Source: Cupriavidus sp. MP-37 (lineage in GTDB: Bacteria; Pseudomonadota; Gammaproteobacteria; Burkholderiales; Burkholderiaceae). Taken from it: a stretch of DNA of 64,000 nt. The notes under the pieces were generated by a model. That model did no database searches. It was not told the origin of the DNA and saw only the letters and a program-made list of their open reading frames with translations. Location: positions 1,883,001 to 1,947,000 of the forward strand of contig NZ_CP085344.1 of NCBI RefSeq assembly GCF_020618415.1, read 5' to 3'. Made by a program: the position numbers and the translations under genes. Shown piece by piece: positions 12,824 through 24,706 of the stretch (the first letter of the stretch is position 1; each line of letters begins with the position of its first letter).

Positions 12824-13645
12824 ATGCTCCTCACCCGCGTCATCACCGCCCTGTGCCTGTTGCTGCTGATCCTGCCGATCCTGTTCCTGGCGCCGCCGGC
12901 GGGCCTGGCGGGACTGCTCGGCGTGATCGTGCTGCTGGCCGGCTGGGAATTCGGCCGCCTGATCGGGCTGCGCGGGCCGTGGCCCTATGTCTATGCGCTG
13001 GCCTGCCTGATCGCCACCATCACCTGGCATGACCTGCCGCTGCGCCACGCCACCACCTGGCTGCTCGAGGCCGCGGTGGTGTGCTGGGTCGTGGCCGTGG
13101 TGCTGCTGGCGCGCGGCGTGCGCACCGCCACCCCGGCGTTCACGTTGCTGGGCGCGGTGCTGGGGCTGGTGATGCTGCCCGCGTTTGCCCATGCCACCAT
13201 GCTCCTGCGCGGCGCCGGCATCGGCGTGCTGCTGACCGCCGCGGTGCTGGTATGGGCCGCCGATATCGGCGCGTATTTCACCGGCAAGGCGATCGGCCGG
13301 CGCAAGCTGGCGCCCGGCATCAGCCCGGGCAAGTCGTGGGAGGGCGCCATCGGCGGCTGGTTGCTGGCGCTGGCGATCGGCCTCGCGCTGGCCGCCACCC
13401 ATGCCTTTGCCCCGACCTGGTTTTCCGTGCTGCGCGACCGTGGCGGCCTGGCCCTGGTCGCGGTGCTGACCACGCTGCTGGTTGCGGCGAGCGTGGTCGG
13501 CGACCTGTTCGAATCCCTGCTCAAGCGCCAGGTTGGCAAGAAGGACAGCAGCCGGCTGCTGCCCGGCCATGGCGGCGTGCTCGACCGCATCGACGCCTTG
13601 CTGCCGGTGTTCCCGCTGGCCGCCCTGATGCTGATTTTTCTCTGA
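12824..13645 (+). CDS. cdsA: phosphatidate cytidylyltransferase
   Basis: CdsA makes CDP-diacylglycerol from phosphatidate and CTP, the branch point for all phospholipids. The 273-residue protein is almost entirely hydrophobic with about eight membrane segments. It carries the family signature region [12 protein letters not shown], and near the C terminus a short cytosolic [20 protein letters not shown] with the metal-binding Asp. The gap to dxr is 11 bases. Confidence 0.96.
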   Translation: MLLTRVITALCLLLLILPILFLAPPAGLAGLLGVIVLLAGWEFGRLIGLRGPWPYVYALACLIATITWHDLPLRHATTWLLEAAVVCWVVAVVLLARGVRTATPAFTLLGAVLGLVMLPAFAHATMLLRGAGIGVLLTAAVLVWAADIGAYFTGKAIGRRKLAPGISPGKSWEGAIGGWLLALAIGLALAATHAFAPTWFSVLRDRGGLALVAVLTTLLVAASVVGDLFESLLKRQVGKKDSSRLLPGHGGVLDRIDALLPVFPLAALMLIFL

Positions 13646-13656
13646 AGCCGTCTGCT

Positions 13657-14838
13657 ATGCATCGCATCACCATCCTGGGCGCCACCGGCTCCATCGGAGA
13701 AAGCACGCTCGACGTGATCCGCCGCCATCCCGGCCGTTACGCCGCGCATGCGCTCAGCGCCCACCGGCAGGTGCGCAAGCTGGCCGACCAGTGCATCGAG
13801 TTCCGCCCGGCGCGCGCCGTGGTCGGGACCGCCGAGGCTGCGCGTGAACTGGAAACGTTGCTGCGCGCTGCCGGCGTGGCCACCGAGGTCAGCTACGGCG
13901 AAGCCGCGCTGGAATCCATCGCGGCGGATGCGCAGGCCGATGCGGTAATGGCCGCGATCGTCGGCGCGGCCGGCCTGCGTCCGACGCTGGCGGCGGCGCG
14001 CGCGGGCAAGCGCGTGCTGCTGGCCAACAAGGAAGCCCTGGTGATGTCGGGGCGCATCTTCATGGACGCGGTGCGCGAGCACGGCGCCACGCTGCTGCCG
14101 ATCGACAGCGAGCACAACGCCATCTTCCAGTGCCTGCCCGCCGACGACCCGCGCTACGGCCGCGGCGTGGCCAAGGTGCTGCTGACCGCTTCGGGCGGGC
14201 CGTTCCGCACGCGCGACCCTGCCACGCTGCACGATATCTCGCCCGACCAGGCCTGCGCCCACCCCAACTGGGTCATGGGCCGCAAGATCTCGGTCGATTC
14301 GGCCACCATGATGAACAAGGGCCTCGAAGTCATCGAGGCGCACTGGCTGTTCGGCGCCCCGGCCGAACGCATCGAGGTGCTGATCCACCCGCAGAGCATC
14401 GTGCATTCGATGGTGGCCTACGCCGATGGCTCGGTGCTGGCGCAACTGGGCAACCCGGACATGCGCACGCCGATCGCCTATGGCCTGGCCTACCCGGAAC
14501 GGATCGACGCGGGCGTGAGCCCGCTCGACCTGACCCTCGCCGGCGGCCTGCATTTCGAAAAACCGGACCTGGCGCGGTTCCCGTGCCTGGGGCTGGCCTT
14601 CGACGCGCTGCGCGCGGCGGGGGTGGCGCCGGCGGTGCTCAACGCCGCCAATGAAGTGGCGGTGGAAGCATTCCTCGCCGGGCAGGTGCGCTTTACCGAT
14701 ATTGCCGGCATCGTGCGCCAGGTGCTGGAAGAAGCGCCGGGCGGACCCGCCGATACGCTCGAGGCCGTGCTCTCGGCCGACGCGCTGGCGCGCGAGGCGG
14801 CCCGGGCCGGCGTCACCGCACGGGCCACCGCCCGCTGA
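13657..14838 (+). CDS. dxr: 1-deoxy-D-xylulose-5-phosphate reductoisomerase
   Basis: Dxr commits carbon to the MEP isoprenoid pathway by making 2-C-methylerythritol 4-phosphate with NADPH. The 393-residue protein begins [20 protein letters not shown] (Rossmann fold). It contains [12 protein letters not shown], the substrate loop [15 protein letters not shown] (metal-binding Asp and Glu) and the active-site region [23 protein letters not shown]. The start is the ATG at 13657; the open frame extends upstream through cdsA in another frame and is not coding. Confidence 0.97.
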   Translation: MHRITILGATGSIGESTLDVIRRHPGRYAAHALSAHRQVRKLADQCIEFRPARAVVGTAEAARELETLLRAAGVATEVSYGEAALESIAADAQADAVMAAIVGAAGLRPTLAAARAGKRVLLANKEALVMSGRIFMDAVREHGATLLPIDSEHNAIFQCLPADDPRYGRGVAKVLLTASGGPFRTRDPATLHDISPDQACAHPNWVMGRKISVDSATMMNKGLEVIEAHWLFGAPAERIEVLIHPQSIVHSMVAYADGSVLAQLGNPDMRTPIAYGLAYPERIDAGVSPLDLTLAGGLHFEKPDLARFPCLGLAFDALRAAGVAPAVLNAANEVAVEAFLAGQVRFTDIAGIVRQVLEEAPGGPADTLEAVLSADALAREAARAGVTARATAR

Positions 14839-14942
14839 TCCGGCGGGGCGGTCTGCCGCATCTGCGACAATAGCGGCTGCGCCGGCCAGCCCCCCTGGGG
14901 GCCGTGCATGCCGGCCCGCGATCTTACCGACGTCCCAGAACC

Positions 14943-16346
14943 ATGCAAACCGTACTCGCTTTCATCGTTGCCCTGTGCGTGCTGATCTACGTGCACGAAA
15001 TGGGTCACTACCTGGCCGCGCGCGCCTGCGGCGTGAAGGTGCTGCGTTTCTCCATCGGCTTCGGGCGGCCGCTGCTGCGCTGGATCTCGAAAAGCCGCGA
15101 CCGCACCGAGTGGACGGTGGCGGCGATCCCGCTGGGCGGCTACGTCAAGATGCTCGACGAGCGCGAGATCGATCCCGCGCGCGACACGCCCATCGATCCG
15201 GCCGACCTGCCGCGTGCCTTCAACCGCCAGCCGGTGGGCAAGCGCTTCGCCATCGTCGCGGCCGGCCCGCTGGCCAATTTCGCGCTGGCGATCGTGCTGT
15301 ATTTCGCGCTGTTCGCCGGCGGCATGCGTGAGCCCGTGCCGGTGGTGGCAGAGCCCGCGGCCGGCACCATGGCGGCGCAGGCCGGCGTGCGCGAGGGCGA
15401 CCGGGTGCTGTCGCTGACCGCCAACGGCCACACCGAGCCGGTGCGTTCCTGGAACGACCTGCGCATGGCGGTATTCGCCGAAGGCTTCGGCGATGCGCGC
15501 GCGGTGCTGCGCGTGCGCGGCGCCGATGGCGCCGAGCGCGACGTCACGCTGCCGCGCCTGCCCAATACCGGCGGCAATCCCGAGCAGGACCCGCTGGCCA
15601 CGCTCGGCCTGAACCTGAAGGGCGGGCCGGTGACGATCACCGAGGTGCTGCCCGATTCGGCCGCCGAACGCGCCGGGCTGCGCAACGGCGACCGCATCGT
15701 GGCCTGGCAGGGCAGCCCGCTGACGCAGGCCAGCGCGCTGATCAAGGCGGTGCGCAGCCAGCCGGGCCAGGCCGTGACGCTGGGCATCGAGCGCGACGGC
15801 CAGCGCCTGGACGTGCCGGTCACGCTCGACACCGCCGCGGCGCGCGATGGCGGCGCGGATGCCAGCGGCGCCGCGGCGGCCCCCGCGGGCAAGCTGGGCG
15901 CGGCGCTGAGCCAGGCGGTGCAGATGGAGACCGTGCGCTACCGGCCCGACCAGGCGCTGGCGCGCGCTGCAGGGCAGGTCTGGGATACCAGCGCGCTGTC
16001 GCTCAAGCTGCTGGGCAAGATGCTGGTGGGGCAGGCTTCGCTGCAGAACCTGAGCGGTCCGCTGACCGTGGCGGACTACGCCGGACGTGCCGCAAACCTC
16101 GGTATACAAGCCTTTGTCAGCTTCCTGGCGCTGGTAAGCGTTAGTCTTGGCGTACTCAATTTGTTACCCATTCCGGTTCTGGATGGGGGGCATTTGCTGT
16201 ATTATTGCGTGGAATTTTTGACTGGCCGGCCCGTCCCAGACCACTGGCAGGCAATGCTGCAGAAGGTTGGCATCGCCTGCATCTTGCTCCTGACTTCGCT
16301 CGCTTTGTTCAATGACGTCAGCCGAATGTTTCTGGCGAACGGCTAG
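14943..16346 (+). CDS. rseP: RseP-type site-2 intramembrane zinc protease
   Basis: RseP cleaves anti-sigma factors (RseA-type) within the membrane to activate the envelope stress response. The 467-residue protein has the zinc motif HEMGH (His18, Glu19) in the first membrane segment. Two PDZ domains follow in the periplasmic region (about residues 130-320), and the NLLPIPVLDGGHLLYY motif provides the third zinc ligand near the C terminus. The start at 14943 places HEMGH where it is in the family. It sits directly ahead of bamA, the usual order. Confidence 0.95.
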   Translation: MQTVLAFIVALCVLIYVHEMGHYLAARACGVKVLRFSIGFGRPLLRWISKSRDRTEWTVAAIPLGGYVKMLDEREIDPARDTPIDPADLPRAFNRQPVGKRFAIVAAGPLANFALAIVLYFALFAGGMREPVPVVAEPAAGTMAAQAGVREGDRVLSLTANGHTEPVRSWNDLRMAVFAEGFGDARAVLRVRGADGAERDVTLPRLPNTGGNPEQDPLATLGLNLKGGPVTITEVLPDSAAERAGLRNGDRIVAWQGSPLTQASALIKAVRSQPGQAVTLGIERDGQRLDVPVTLDTAAARDGGADASGAAAAPAGKLGAALSQAVQMETVRYRPDQALARAAGQVWDTSALSLKLLGKMLVGQASLQNLSGPLTVADYAGRAANLGIQAFVSFLALVSVSLGVLNLLPIPVLDGGHLLYYCVEFLTGRPVPDHWQAMLQKVGIACILLLTSLALFNDVSRMFLANG

Positions 16347-16469
16347 AAACGTGTGTCGGCAAGGGGTGGTGGTGTCGTCGGACACCGTCGCCGGGGACGC
16401 CATTTGCCAGGCGCAGTCCAATGAGGCATCGGAGCGCAATCCTGGATGGAATCAAAGAGGGGATCAACA

Positions 16470-18779
16470 TTGATCAGACATAAGCGCATTTCGCTGGGTT
16501 TGCTGGCGAGTGCCGTTATTGCAGCCTGGAGCCCGGCGGGCTGGGCTGCCGATCCGTTCGTCGTCAGGGACATCCGCGTTGAGGGACTGCAACGCGTCGA
16601 ACCGGGTACCGTGTTTGGCTACCTGCCGGTTCGCGTCGGGGAAACCTTCACCGATGACAAGGGCGCCGATGCCATCCGTGCCCTCTACAATACCGGCTTC
16701 TTCAAGGACGTGCAGATCCGCTCCGAAGACGGCGTGCTGGTGGTGCAGGTCGAAGAGCGCCCGGCGATCTCGCAGCTCGAGTTCGTCGGCATCAAGGAAT
16801 TCGACAAGGACACGCTGCGCCGCTCGCTGCGCGCGGTCGGCGTGGCCGAGGCCCGTTACTACGACAAGGCGCTGATCGACAAGGCCGAGCAGGAGCTCAA
16901 GCGCCAGTACGTCGCGCGCGGCTACTATGCCGCCGACGTGCAGACCACGATCACGCCGGTGGACCGCAACCGCGTCTCGGTGGTGTTCAATGTCGACGAG
17001 GGCCCGGTCGCCAAGATCCGCCAGATCAATATCGTCGGCAACAAGGCCTTCAAGGAAAGCACGCTGCGCGACGAGATGCAGCTGTCGACGCCGAACTGGC
17101 TGTCGTGGTACACCAAGAACGACCTGTACTCGAAGCAGAAGCTGACCGCCGACCTGGAAGCGCTGCGCTCGTACTACCTGAACCGCGGCTACCTGGAATT
17201 CGCCATCGAATCGACCCAGGTCTCGATCACGCCCGACAAGAAAGACATCTTCCTGACGCTGAACATCAAGGAAGGCGAGCAGTACAAGGTGTCCGACGTG
17301 CGCCTGGCGGGCGAGCTGCTCGGCAAGCAGGACGAAATGGAAAAGCTGCTGCAGCTGAAGAAGGGCGATATTTTCTCGTCCGAGAAGCTGACGCAGAGCA
17401 CCAAGGCCATTACCGACCTGCTCGGCACCTATGGCTACGCGTTCACCACCATCAACCCGCAACCGCAGATCGACAAGGAAAAGCGTGAAGTCGCGCTGAC
17501 CCTGATGGTCGATCCGGGCCGCCGCGTCTACGTGCGCCGCGTCAACGTGGTCGGCAACAGCAAGACCCGCGACGAAGTGGTGCGGCGCGAGATGCGCCAG
17601 ATGGAAAGCTCGTGGTTCGACAGCGAAAAGCTGCAGCAGTCGCAGGCACGTATCAACCGTACCGGCTACTTCACCGACACCAACATCACCACCGAAGACG
17701 TGCCCGGCGCGCCCGACCAGGTCGATGTGAACGTCAACGTGACCGAAAAGCCAACCGGCCAGATCAGCCTGGGCGTGGGCTTCTCGTCGACCGACAAGCT
17801 GGTGCTGCAGGCCGGCCTGCGCCAGGACAACGTGTTCGGCTCGGGCACCAGCCTGGGCCTGGACGTGAACACCGCCAAGTCGTTCCGCACCATTGCGCTG
17901 ACGCAGTACGACCCGTACTTCACGGTGGACGGCATCAGCCGCTCGACCGATATCTACTACCGTACCTCGCGCCCGCTGTACTACACCGGCGACCAGGACT
18001 ACAAGATCGTCTCGGCCGGCGGCGGCTTCAAGTTCGGCGTGCCGTTCTCGGAAGTCGATACCGTGTTCTTCGGCATCGGCTACGAACGCACCCAGGTGTA
18101 CACCTCGGTCAACACGCCGACCCAGTACAAGAACTGGCTGAGCCAGATCGGCAAGAATTCCGGCGACGGCATCAACAACTTCCCGTTCACGATCGGCTGG
18201 GCGCGCGACCGCCGCGACAGCGCGCTGGTCCCGACCAAGGGCCCGTACACCCAGGCCAACCTGGAAGTCGGTCTGCCGGGCGGCGATACGCAGTACTACC
18301 GCGCCAGCGTGCAGCAGCAGTACTTCTACCCGATCTCGAAGGCGTTCACGCTGGCACTGAACGGCGAAGTCGCCTACGGCCACGGCTACGGCAACACGCC
18401 GTTCCCGGTGTTCAAGTACTTCTACGCCGGTGGTATCGGCTCAGTGCGCGGCTACCAGACCAGCACGCTGGGCCCGAAGGACCAGAACGGGAACCCGGTG
18501 GGCGGCGCCTCCAAGATGATCGGCAACATCGAGTTCATCTTCCCGCTGCCGGGCTCGGGCGTGGACCGCACGCTGCGCCTGTTCACCTTCTTTGACTTCG
18601 GTAACGTCTATCAGGAAGGCGAGCCGCTGCGCTTCAGCGAGCTGAAGTACTCGACCGGCTTCGGCATGTCGTGGCTGTCGCCGATCGGGCCGCTCAAGAT
18701 CAGCATGGGCTTCCCGCTCAAGCGCGATACCAACGACAAGGTCCAGCGCTTCCAGTTCCAGATCGGCACGGCATTCTGA
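16470..18779 (+). CDS. bamA: outer membrane protein assembly factor BamA
   Basis: BamA inserts beta-barrel proteins into the outer membrane. After a signal peptide ending near AGWA comes a string of five POTRA domains (to about residue 430), then a 16-strand barrel with the conserved GSVRGYQ lid motif and terminal Phe (FQIGTAF). I prefer the TTG at 16470 (MIRHKRISLGLLASAV, 769 aa). AGAGGGG lies 7 bases ahead of it and the signal peptide then has a normal n-region. An in-frame ATG at 16446 (MESKRGST, 777 aa) is the alternative. Confidence 0.95.
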   Translation: MIRHKRISLGLLASAVIAAWSPAGWAADPFVVRDIRVEGLQRVEPGTVFGYLPVRVGETFTDDKGADAIRALYNTGFFKDVQIRSEDGVLVVQVEERPAISQLEFVGIKEFDKDTLRRSLRAVGVAEARYYDKALIDKAEQELKRQYVARGYYAADVQTTITPVDRNRVSVVFNVDEGPVAKIRQINIVGNKAFKESTLRDEMQLSTPNWLSWYTKNDLYSKQKLTADLEALRSYYLNRGYLEFAIESTQVSITPDKKDIFLTLNIKEGEQYKVSDVRLAGELLGKQDEMEKLLQLKKGDIFSSEKLTQSTKAITDLLGTYGYAFTTINPQPQIDKEKREVALTLMVDPGRRVYVRRVNVVGNSKTRDEVVRREMRQMESSWFDSEKLQQSQARINRTGYFTDTNITTEDVPGAPDQVDVNVNVTEKPTGQISLGVGFSSTDKLVLQAGLRQDNVFGSGTSLGLDVNTAKSFRTIALTQYDPYFTVDGISRSTDIYYRTSRPLYYTGDQDYKIVSAGGGFKFGVPFSEVDTVFFGIGYERTQVYTSVNTPTQYKNWLSQIGKNSGDGINNFPFTIGWARDRRDSALVPTKGPYTQANLEVGLPGGDTQYYRASVQQQYFYPISKAFTLALNGEVAYGHGYGNTPFPVFKYFYAGGIGSVRGYQTSTLGPKDQNGNPVGGASKMIGNIEFIFPLPGSGVDRTLRLFTFFDFGNVYQEGEPLRFSELKYSTGFGMSWLSPIGPLKISMGFPLKRDTNDKVQRFQFQIGTAF

Positions 18780-18801
18780 TTCTGAAAAAGGATCTGTTTT
18801 C

Positions 18802-19329
18802 ATGACTACAACATCCAAACTGGTCAAGTCCCTGGGCGCCGCCGCGCTCGCCACCGCGGCGATCTGTGCCGCGCTGCCGGCCTCGGCCCAGGAAGCGCGC
18901 ATCGCCGCGGTCAATTCCGAGCGCATCCTGCGCGATTCGCAGCCGGCCAAGGCGGCCCAGGTCAAGCTGGAGCAGGAATTCTCCAAGCGCGACCGCGAGC
19001 TGCAGGACATGGCCCAGAAGATCAAGGGCATGGCCGACAAGCTGGACAAGGACACGGCCGTGCTGGCCGATTCCGACCGCCAGCGCCGCCAGCGCGAAGT
19101 GGCTGACCTCGACCGCGAGTTCCAGCGCAAGCAGCGCGAATTCCGCGAGGACCTGAACCAGCGCCGCAACGAAGAACTGGCCCAGGTGCTGGAGCGCGCC
19201 AACCGCGTGATCCGCCAGCTCGCCGAACAGCGCAAGTACGACCTGATCGTGCAGGAAGCGGTGTACGTCAATCCGCGCATCGATATCACCGACGATGTGA
19301 TGAAGGTGCTGAACGCCGGCGGCAGGTAA
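18802..19329 (+). CDS. skp: periplasmic chaperone Skp/OmpH family
   Basis: Skp holds unfolded outer membrane proteins in the periplasm on their way to BamA. The 175-residue sequence has a signal peptide cleaved near ASA-QEARIAAVNSERILRDS, then a long charged coiled coil (tentacle region, about residues 50-125), matching the family in length and layout. It lies 22 bases after bamA and ahead of lpxD, the canonical gene order. Confidence 0.94.
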   Translation: MTTTSKLVKSLGAAALATAAICAALPASAQEARIAAVNSERILRDSQPAKAAQVKLEQEFSKRDRELQDMAQKIKGMADKLDKDTAVLADSDRQRRQREVADLDREFQRKQREFREDLNQRRNEELAQVLERANRVIRQLAEQRKYDLIVQEAVYVNPRIDITDDVMKVLNAGGR

Positions 19330-19382
19330 GCCGCTGCCGCTGCTTCGTTCCTTCGTTCGTTTTTTCATCAGGAAGTACCGCC

Positions 19383-20474
19383 ATGCAGACACCCACACTG
19401 GGTCAGCTCGCCACCGAGAACGGCGCGCAGGTTGTGGGTGACCCCGACCTGGCGATCACCGGCCTGGCCCCCCTGGACCAGGCCGGACCGGGCGAACTCT
19501 CGTTCCTGTCCAATCCGCTCTACCTGCAGCAGGCGCTGGATTCCAAAGCCGGCGCCGTGATCGTCTCGGCCGCCGACCTCGAGCGCGTGCGCGCCGAAGG
19601 CAAGGCCGACGGCCGCAACTGGCTGGTGGCGCGCAATCCCTACGTATGCTTTGCCCGCGTGGCGCAGCGTTTCGACCGCGCCGCCAATACCGATGCGCGC
19701 ACCGGCATCGACGCGCGCGCCACCGTGGCGCCCGACGCGGTGGTGCCGGCCTCGTGCTACATTGGCCCCAATGTGGTCATCGAAGCCGGCGCGCGCCTGG
19801 GCGAGCGCGTGCGCATCCTGGCCAACGGCTATGTCGGCGCGCACGCGCAGATCGGTGACGATGCGCTGCTCTACGCCAACGTCTCGGTCTACCACCACTG
19901 CGTGGTCGGCGCCCGCGCCATCCTGCACAGCGGCGTGGTGATCGGTGCCGACGGCTTCGGCTTCGCGCCGGACATCAGCGCCACCGGCGTCGAATACGTG
20001 AAGATCCCGCAAACCGGACGCGCGGTGCTGGGCCAGGACGTCGAGGTCGGCGCCAATACCGCGATCGACCGCGGCGCCATGGCCGACACCGTGATCGAGG
20101 ACGGCTGCAAGATCGACAACCAGGTCCAGATCGCGCACAACGTGCGGGTCGGCGCGCACACGGTCATCGCCGGCTGCGCCGCGGTGTCGGGCAGCACCCG
20201 CATCGGCCGCTTCTGCGTGATCGGCGGCGCGGCCAACTTTGCCGGCCACCTGACCATCGCCGACCGCACCACGGTGTCGGGCGGCACCTCGATCACCAAA
20301 TCCATTACCAAGCCCGGCGGCCATTTCACCAGCGTCTTCCCGTTCCTGCCGCACGGCGAGTGGGAACGCAACGCAGCCATCGTGCGCGGCCTGAGCAAGC
20401 TGCGCGAACGGGTGGTGGCGCTGGAACGCCGCCTGCGCGGCCAGGCCGCCGGGTCCCAACCCTCACAAGACTAA
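19383..20474 (+). CDS. lpxD: UDP-3-O-acylglucosamine N-acyltransferase LpxD
   Basis: LpxD adds the second hydroxyacyl chain in lipid A synthesis. The 363-residue protein has an N-terminal uridine-binding domain and then a left-handed beta helix of hexapeptide repeats. The catalytic His lies in the QIAHNVRVGAHTVIAGC region. A GGAAGTACCGCC precedes the ATG. It is followed by fabZ after 12 bases. Confidence 0.97.
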   Translation: MQTPTLGQLATENGAQVVGDPDLAITGLAPLDQAGPGELSFLSNPLYLQQALDSKAGAVIVSAADLERVRAEGKADGRNWLVARNPYVCFARVAQRFDRAANTDARTGIDARATVAPDAVVPASCYIGPNVVIEAGARLGERVRILANGYVGAHAQIGDDALLYANVSVYHHCVVGARAILHSGVVIGADGFGFAPDISATGVEYVKIPQTGRAVLGQDVEVGANTAIDRGAMADTVIEDGCKIDNQVQIAHNVRVGAHTVIAGCAAVSGSTRIGRFCVIGGAANFAGHLTIADRTTVSGGTSITKSITKPGGHFTSVFPFLPHGEWERNAAIVRGLSKLRERVVALERRLRGQAAGSQPSQD

Positions 20475-20486
20475 AGAGAAATCATC

Positions 20487-20936
20487 ATGAGCGCGGCCGA
20501 AATCGATATCCGCAAGATCCTCAAGCTGCTGCCGCACCGGTACCCGTTCCTGCTGGTCGACCGCGTGCTGGAGTTCGAGGCGCAGAAGCGGATCAAGACC
20601 CTGAAGAACGTCACCATCAACGAACCGTACTTCCAGGGCCATTTCCCCGAGCAGCCGGTAATGCCGGGCGTGATGATCCTGGAAGCGCTGGCGCAGTCGG
20701 CCGGCCTGCTGACCTTCGGCGCCGACATGGAGCGCAAGGAAGGCGCGCTGTACTACTTCGTCGGCATCGACGGCGCCCGCTTCAAGCAGGTGGTTTACCC
20801 CGGCGACCAGCTGCACATGAACGTGACGGTCGAGCGCTATATCCGCGGCATCTGGAAGTTCAAGGCGTTCGCCACGGTCGACGACAAGGTGGCTTGCGAG
20901 GCGGAGCTGATGTGCACCGTGAAGCAGGCCGAGTGA
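20487..20936 (+). CDS. fabZ: (3R)-hydroxyacyl-ACP dehydratase FabZ
   Basis: FabZ dehydrates 3-hydroxyacyl-ACP in fatty acid elongation and competes with lipid A enzymes for hydroxyacyl chains, which explains its place between lpxD and lpxA. The 149-residue hot-dog-fold protein has [16 protein letters not shown], the active-site His in [14 protein letters not shown], and the catalytic Glu in LEALAQSAG. Confidence 0.97.
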   Translation: MSAAEIDIRKILKLLPHRYPFLLVDRVLEFEAQKRIKTLKNVTINEPYFQGHFPEQPVMPGVMILEALAQSAGLLTFGADMERKEGALYYFVGIDGARFKQVVYPGDQLHMNVTVERYIRGIWKFKAFATVDDKVACEAELMCTVKQAE

Positions 20937-20947
20937 GGCCGCCCGCG

Positions 20948-20968
20948 GCCCGCGGCACTGCCGCGGGC
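20948..20968. repeat. perfect 9-bp stem hairpin in the fabZ-lpxA gap
   Basis: GCCCGCGGC, three bases (ACT), then GCCGCGGGC. A second GC hairpin follows (CCCGCTTCGCGGG, about 20983-20995). No T tract follows either, so these are not classical terminators; they may be mRNA-stabilising structures or a decayed intergenic repeat. Confidence 0.5.
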
Positions 20969-21070
20969 TGACTGCCGCGCTCCCGCTTCGCGGGGGCGGA
21001 CGGCCCGGACGGGAACCTTTGCCAGGCGCATCGGCCCATCCTTCACCAGACCCATCACAGGACAGTACGC

Positions 21071-21874
21071 ATGACGCAAATCCACCCCACCGCACTGGTC
21101 GACCCGAAGGCGGAACTGGCCGCCGACGTGAGCGTCGGCCCGTTCTCCATCGTCGGCCCCAACGTGCGGATCGGCAGCGGCACCCGGATCGGCTCGCATA
21201 CGACGGTCGAGGGCCATACCACCATCGGCGCGGGCAACAACATCGGCCCCTATGCGTCGGTCGGCGGCGTGCCGCAGGACATGAAATACCGCAACGAGCC
21301 GACCCGGCTCGAGATCGGCGACCGCAACACCATCCGCGAATTCACCACGATCCACACCGGCACGGTGCAGGACCGCGGCCTGACCAGCATCGGCAACGAC
21401 AACTGGATCATGGCCTACGTCCATATCGCCCATGACTGCATGGTCGGCAACCACACCGTGTTCTCCAGCAATGCGCAGATCGCCGGCCACGTCGAGGTGG
21501 GCGACTGGGCCATCCTGGGCGGCATGAGCGGCGTGCACCAGTTCGTGCGCATCGGCGCCCATGCGATGCTGGGCGGCGCCTCGGCGCTGGTGCAGGACGT
21601 GCCCCCGTTCGTGATCGCGGCCAGCGACAAGAGCGGCAACAAGGCCACGCCGCACGGCATCAATGTCGAAGGGCTGCGCCGCCGCGGCTTCGACGCCGGC
21701 CAGATCGCCGCGCTGCGCCAGGCCTACAAGCTGCTGTACAAATCCGACCTCAGCTTCGACGAGGCGCGCAACGAGATTTCCGCATTGCTGGCCCAGGTGG
21801 ACGCCGGCACCGCGGCGCCGCTGCAGGCCTTTGTCGACTTCCTTGCCGCCACCCAGCGCGGCATCGTGCGCTGA
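21071..21874 (+). CDS. lpxA: UDP-N-acetylglucosamine O-acyltransferase LpxA
   Basis: LpxA performs the first step of lipid A synthesis, moving a 3-hydroxyacyl chain from ACP to UDP-GlcNAc. The 267-residue protein is a hexapeptide-repeat beta helix beginning [13 protein letters not shown]. It has the catalytic His region [19 protein letters not shown] and the family segment [17 protein letters not shown]. It lies 12 bases ahead of lpxB. Confidence 0.97.
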   Translation: MTQIHPTALVDPKAELAADVSVGPFSIVGPNVRIGSGTRIGSHTTVEGHTTIGAGNNIGPYASVGGVPQDMKYRNEPTRLEIGDRNTIREFTTIHTGTVQDRGLTSIGNDNWIMAYVHIAHDCMVGNHTVFSSNAQIAGHVEVGDWAILGGMSGVHQFVRIGAHAMLGGASALVQDVPPFVIAASDKSGNKATPHGINVEGLRRRGFDAGQIAALRQAYKLLYKSDLSFDEARNEISALLAQVDAGTAAPLQAFVDFLAATQRGIVR

Positions 21875-21886
21875 GACCGGACCCAC

Positions 21887-23103
21887 ATGGCAGACGCCGC
21901 GATTCGGAAGGACCTGCCCGCGGGCAACGTTAGCGCCGCGGGCAAGCGCGGCACCATCGCCATGGTGGCCGGCGAGGCCTCGGGCGACCTGCTGGCTTCG
22001 CTGATGATGGGCGGGCTCCAGGCCCGCCTGGCCGAGACCGGCGAGGCGGTCGACTACGCCGGCATCGGCGGCAAGCGCATGATGGCGCAGGGCTTCACCT
22101 CGCGCTGGCCGATGGAAACGCTGTCGGTCAACGGCTATGTCGAGGTGCTGGGCTCGCTGCGCGAGATCCTCGCCACGCGTCGCGCGGTGCGCGACTGGCT
22201 GCTGGCGGAGCCGCCGCTGTGCTTTATCGGCGTCGATGCCCCGGACTTCAATTTCGGCCTGGAAGTGCCGCTGCGCCGTGCCGGCATTCCGGTGGTGCAT
22301 TTCGTCAGCCCGTCGATCTGGGCCTGGCGCGGCGGGCGCATCCGCACCATCGCGCGCGCGGTCGACCACATCCTGTGCCTGTTTCCGTTCGAGCCCGAGA
22401 TCTACGCCAGGGCCGGCATTCCGGCCACCTACGTCGGCCATCCGCTGGCCGACGTGATCCCGATGGTGCCCGACGTGGCCGGCGCGCGCGCCGCGCTGGG
22501 GCTGCCGGCCGGGCACCGCGTGGTGGCGGTGCTGCCGGGCAGCCGCCAGTCCGAGGTGCGCAACCTCGGCGCCACCTTTTTCGCGGCGATGGCTCGCATG
22601 CAGCGCATGGACCCGAAGCTGGCGTTCGTGTTGCCGGCGGCCAGCGCGCCGCTGCGCGCCATCGTCGAAGACCTGCACCACCAGCATCCGGAACTGTGCC
22701 TCACCATTGTCGACGGCAAGTCGCACCAGGCCATGGAAGCCGCCGACGTGGTGCTGCTGGCAAGCGGCACCGCCACGCTCGAGGCGGCGCTGTACAAGAA
22801 GCCGATGGTGATCTCGTACAAGGTGCCCTGGCTGACCGCGCAGATCATGAAACGCCAGGGTTATCTGCCCTACGTGGGATTGCCTAATATCCTTTCAGGG
22901 CGCTTTGTCGTGCCCGAGCTGCTGCAGGACGACGCCACGCCCGAGGCGCTGGCGCGCGAGACCCTGCTGCAGCTCAACGACGAGGGCAATACCGCCTTCC
23001 TGTACGAGCATTTCACCCGCATGCACGAGACGCTCAAGTGCAACACCGCGCAACTGGCGGCCGATGTCGTGGTCGACCTGATGCGCAGCCGGGGGACCGT
23101 CTG

Positions 23104-23104
<1 letters not shown>
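21887..23104 (+). CDS. lpxB: lipid-A-disaccharide synthase LpxB
   Basis: LpxB joins UDP-diacylglucosamine and lipid X into the lipid A disaccharide. The 405-residue GT19 protein shows [20 protein letters not shown] at its N terminus. Further motifs are [38 protein letters not shown] and the [19 protein letters not shown] nucleotide region. About 20 residues precede the conserved core; no better internal start is obvious. The stop overlaps the rnhB start by one base (TGATG). Confidence 0.97.
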
Positions 23105-23906
<802 letters not shown>

Positions 23907-23910
<4 letters not shown>

Positions 23911-24689
23911 AGCACGTCACCTCGCGCGACAACGCGCTGTTCAAGCACCTGAAGGCGCTTGCCGGTTCCACGCACCAGCGCCGCAAGGCCGGCCAGTCGC
24001 TGCTCGACGGCGTGCACCTGGCGCAGGCCTACGTCGCCGCGCGCGGCCAGCCAATGACCTGCCTGGTGTCGGAGCGCCATTACGACCACGCCGAAGTGGC
24101 GCCGCTGCTGGCCCAGGTGGACAGCGAGCGCGTGGTGGTGCTGGCCGACGCGCTGTTCACGCAGATCAGCGGCGTGGTCAACGGCATCGACCTGATGCTG
24201 GTGATCGAGACGCCGGCGGGCCACCTGCCGGCGCGCATCGAGCAGGACTGCATCATCCTGGACGGGGTGCAGGACGCCGGCAATGTCGGCTCGATCCTGC
24301 GCAGCGCGGCCGCGGCGGGCATCCGCGACGCCTTCCTGGCCACCGGCTGCGCCTTCGCGTGGTCGGTCAAGACCCTGCGCGCCGGCATGGGCGCGAACTT
24401 CCACCTGAATATCGTGGAGCATTGCACGCTCGAGGCGCTGGCGCCGCGGCTGGCGATACCGCTGCTGGCAACGTCATCGCACGCCGACGCCGCGGTGTTC
24501 GATACCGACCTGCGCGGGCCGGTGGCATGGGTGGTGGGCAACGAGGGGGCAGGGGTCAGCGAGGGCTGGATGGCGCATGTCACGCGCCAGGTCGGCATTC
24601 CGCAACCGGGCGGCATGGAGTCGCTGAACGTGGCCGCGGCAACGGCGATCTGCCTGTTCGAGGCGGTGCGCCAGCGGCGCGCCGGCTGA
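23907..24689 (+). CDS. SpoU/TrmH-family RNA 2'-O-methyltransferase
   Basis: The 260-residue protein methylates the 2'-OH of an RNA nucleotide, probably in 23S rRNA; the exact target is not settled by sequence. An N-terminal substrate-binding domain ([27 protein letters not shown]) leads into the knotted SPOUT domain, with [32 protein letters not shown] and [22 protein letters not shown]. The start is a GTG inside the last codons of rnhB (overlap of 4 bases, GTGA), implying translational coupling. The family is often labelled RlmB-like. Confidence 0.93.
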
Positions 24690-24706
24690 CCGCGGCGGCG
24701 CGGCCA